Notes under the pieces: model-generated
Database searches by the model: none
What the model was told of the DNA's origin: nothing
What the model saw: only the letters and a program-made list of their open reading frames with translations
Assembly (NCBI GenBank): GCA_033857955.1
Contig: JAWVCW010000008.1
Coordinates: 42,503-106,502, forward strand
DNA: 64,000 bases
Direction: 5' to 3'
Source: Gaiellasilicea sp033857955
Lineage (GTDB): Bacteria; Actinomycetota; Thermoleophilia; Gaiellales; Gaiellaceae
Made by a program: the position numbers and the translations under genes
Shown here: one piece after another, positions 62,940 through 64,000 of the stretch
Layout: the number at the start of each line of letters is the position of its first letter
Numbering within the stretch: the first letter of the stretch is position 1

Positions 62940-64000
62940 TTGAGCGGAGTCCTTTTCTCCACGGCGGTCGACGACTACATCGCGGATCACGAGGCCGACC
63001 TCGTCGAGCTGGTCCGGACGCTCGTCGGGTGGGACACGACGTCGGTCGATCTCGCGCCGGGATCCGCCCACACCGAGAACCAGGAGGGACCGCTGCAGGC
63101 GTGGGTGGCCGAGCGGCTCGCGGCGATCGGGGCCGAGGTCGATCACTGGGAACCGGACCCGGCGCAGTTCGTGGGCCACCCGATGATGCCGCCGTGGCAC
63201 CACTGGGCCGGCCGCCCGCTCACCGTCGGCACGGTTCGCGGCAGCGGCGGCGGACGGTCGCTCGTGATCAACGGCCACATCGACGTCGTCAGCGCGGGCG
63301 AGGAGACGCGATGGGCGTCCCCGCCGTTCGCCGCCGAAGTGCGCGACGGCCGCATCTACGGGCGCGGGGCATGCGACATGAAGGGCGGTGTCGGTGCCGC
63401 GCTCTTCGCGCTCGAGGCGCTCCACGCGGCCGGGGTCGAGCTCCAGGGCGACGTGATCTTCGAGACGGTGCCCGACGAGGAGACGTGCGCCATGGGCACG
63501 ATGGCCGCGATCGCGCGCGGTTACCGAGCCGACGCCGGACTCGTCCCCGAGCCCACGTGCTTCAACCTGTGGGTCGCGACGCGCGGGCTGCTCCACGGGA
63601 CGCTGACCGTTCCCGGCCGCTCCGCGCACGCCGAGATGAACCAGCCGTCGTGGCAGGAGGGCGGCGGGGTGAACGCGATCCAGAAGACCGCCTACCTGCT
63701 CGGCGCGCTCGACCGTCTGTCGGGCGAGTGGGCCGGCCGTGCGGACAAGCGCCACCCGCTGCTGGGAACCCCTGCCGTGCATCCCACGATCGTCGAAGGC
63801 GGCTCTTTCATCTCGAACGTCCCGGAACGGTGCGACCTCTCGCTCAACACGACGTACCTGCCCGGGAACGCGGACGCCGAAGGCTACGGCTCGATTCCCC
63901 GCAGCGAGATCGAACGGGCGGTCGCGGACGCTGCCGCCGCCGACGACTGGCTCGCCGCGACCGCGCCGACGTGGAGCTGGTTCACGGACTATCCGCCGTC
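62940..64000 (+). CDS. M20 family peptidase/deacylase (ArgE/DapE-like), 3' end outside window
   Basis: Zinc amidohydrolase; 353 codons are visible and the frame is open to the window edge. Motifs: VINGHIDVVSAG (first zinc His and Asp), GRGACDMKGGVGAALFAL (bridging Asp), PDEETCAMG (catalytic Glu-Glu) and a dimerisation lid domain with RGLLHGTLTVPGRSAHAEM. I choose the TTG at 62940, 8 nt after the TAGAAT box; a TTG two codons upstream is also in frame. Acetylornithine deacetylase or succinyl-diaminopimelate desuccinylase-like activity is possible, but substrate specificity cannot be settled. Confidence 0.9.
   Translation, partial: MSGVLFSTAVDDYIADHEADLVELVRTLVGWDTTSVDLAPGSAHTENQEGPLQAWVAERLAAIGAEVDHWEPDPAQFVGHPMMPPWHHWAGRPLTVGTVRGSGGGRSLVINGHIDVVSAGEETRWASPPFAAEVRDGRIYGRGACDMKGGVGAALFALEALHAAGVELQGDVIFETVPDEETCAMGTMAAIARGYRADAGLVPEPTCFNLWVATRGLLHGTLTVPGRSAHAEMNQPSWQEGGGVNAIQKTAYLLGALDRLSGEWAGRADKRHPLLGTPAVHPTIVEGGSFISNVPERCDLSLNTTYLPGNADAEGYGSIPRSEIERAVADAAAADDWLAATAPTWSWFTDYPP

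Overview
This is a high-GC chromosomal window with the gene repertoire and order of an actinobacterium (Actinomycetota). The block hrcA-dnaJ-prmA-mtaB-HIT-yqeY-phoH-ybeY-dgkA/PAP2-cdd-era, the GTG-rich starts, a phosphofructokinase with pyrophosphate-type signatures and the abundance of leaderless-looking promoters fit a deep-branching actinobacterial lineage such as Thermoleophilia/Gaiellales. That class-level placement is my inference and not proven by anything in the window.

Layout. 1-15.7 kb is housekeeping: leuS (5' end cut by the window edge), comEA-comEC (DNA uptake), holA, rpsT (minus strand), murJ, lepA, hemW, hrcA, dnaJ, prmA, mtaB and a HIT hydrolase that seems to start at CTG. 15.7-20 kb continues with yqeY, a broken TIGR02391-like relic, then a tightly coupled phoH-ybeY-dgkA/PAP2-cdd-era operon joined by 4-bp GTGA overlaps. 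On the minus strand at 20.0-21.7 kb lie an orphan phage-type tail-tube gene with an unknown partner and a YpfJ-type metallopeptidase. 21.8-25.1 kb is a deoxyribose/acetaldehyde unit: deoC, a catalytic aldehyde dehydrogenase, a 28-codon membrane micro-ORF and a catalytic-Cys-less ALDH half, which looks like a split ALDH16. 25-32 kb is accessory: palindromic repeats, a methyltransferase, a secreted BNR-propeller protein, a miniature IGPS-like barrel with a membrane spermidine-synthase-like protein, a response-regulator relic, pfkA, a frameshifted desaturase relic, a small conserved protein and tRNA-Leu(CAA).

32.4-37.7 kb is a complete branched-chain amino-acid type ABC importer (livK, terminator, livHMGF). 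It is followed by more palindromes, a LarA-like protein, a tandem GNAT, polA, an O-methyltransferase, rpsA, coaE, a lytic transglycosylase and a secreted unknown. 47.2-54.8 kb (minus strand) holds an iron-uptake operon (efeO-efeU) with a palindromic operator candidate, flanked on both sides by paralogous exported proteins with an N,N-dimethylformamidase-type C-terminal domain. 54.8-64 kb contains DUF1360, uvrB, two small GlsB/YeaQ-like membrane proteins, a metallophosphoesterase, an AI-2E-type membrane protein, a PH-domain protein, a nucleotidyltransferase-nitrilase-GntR operon and the 5' part of an M20 peptidase gene.

Two organisational themes recur. Many starts sit 6-10 nt after a TANNNT -10 box, predicting leaderless mRNAs. 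Genes inside operons are joined by GTGA stop/start overlaps. Several convergent pairs share a CTAG in which both genes end.
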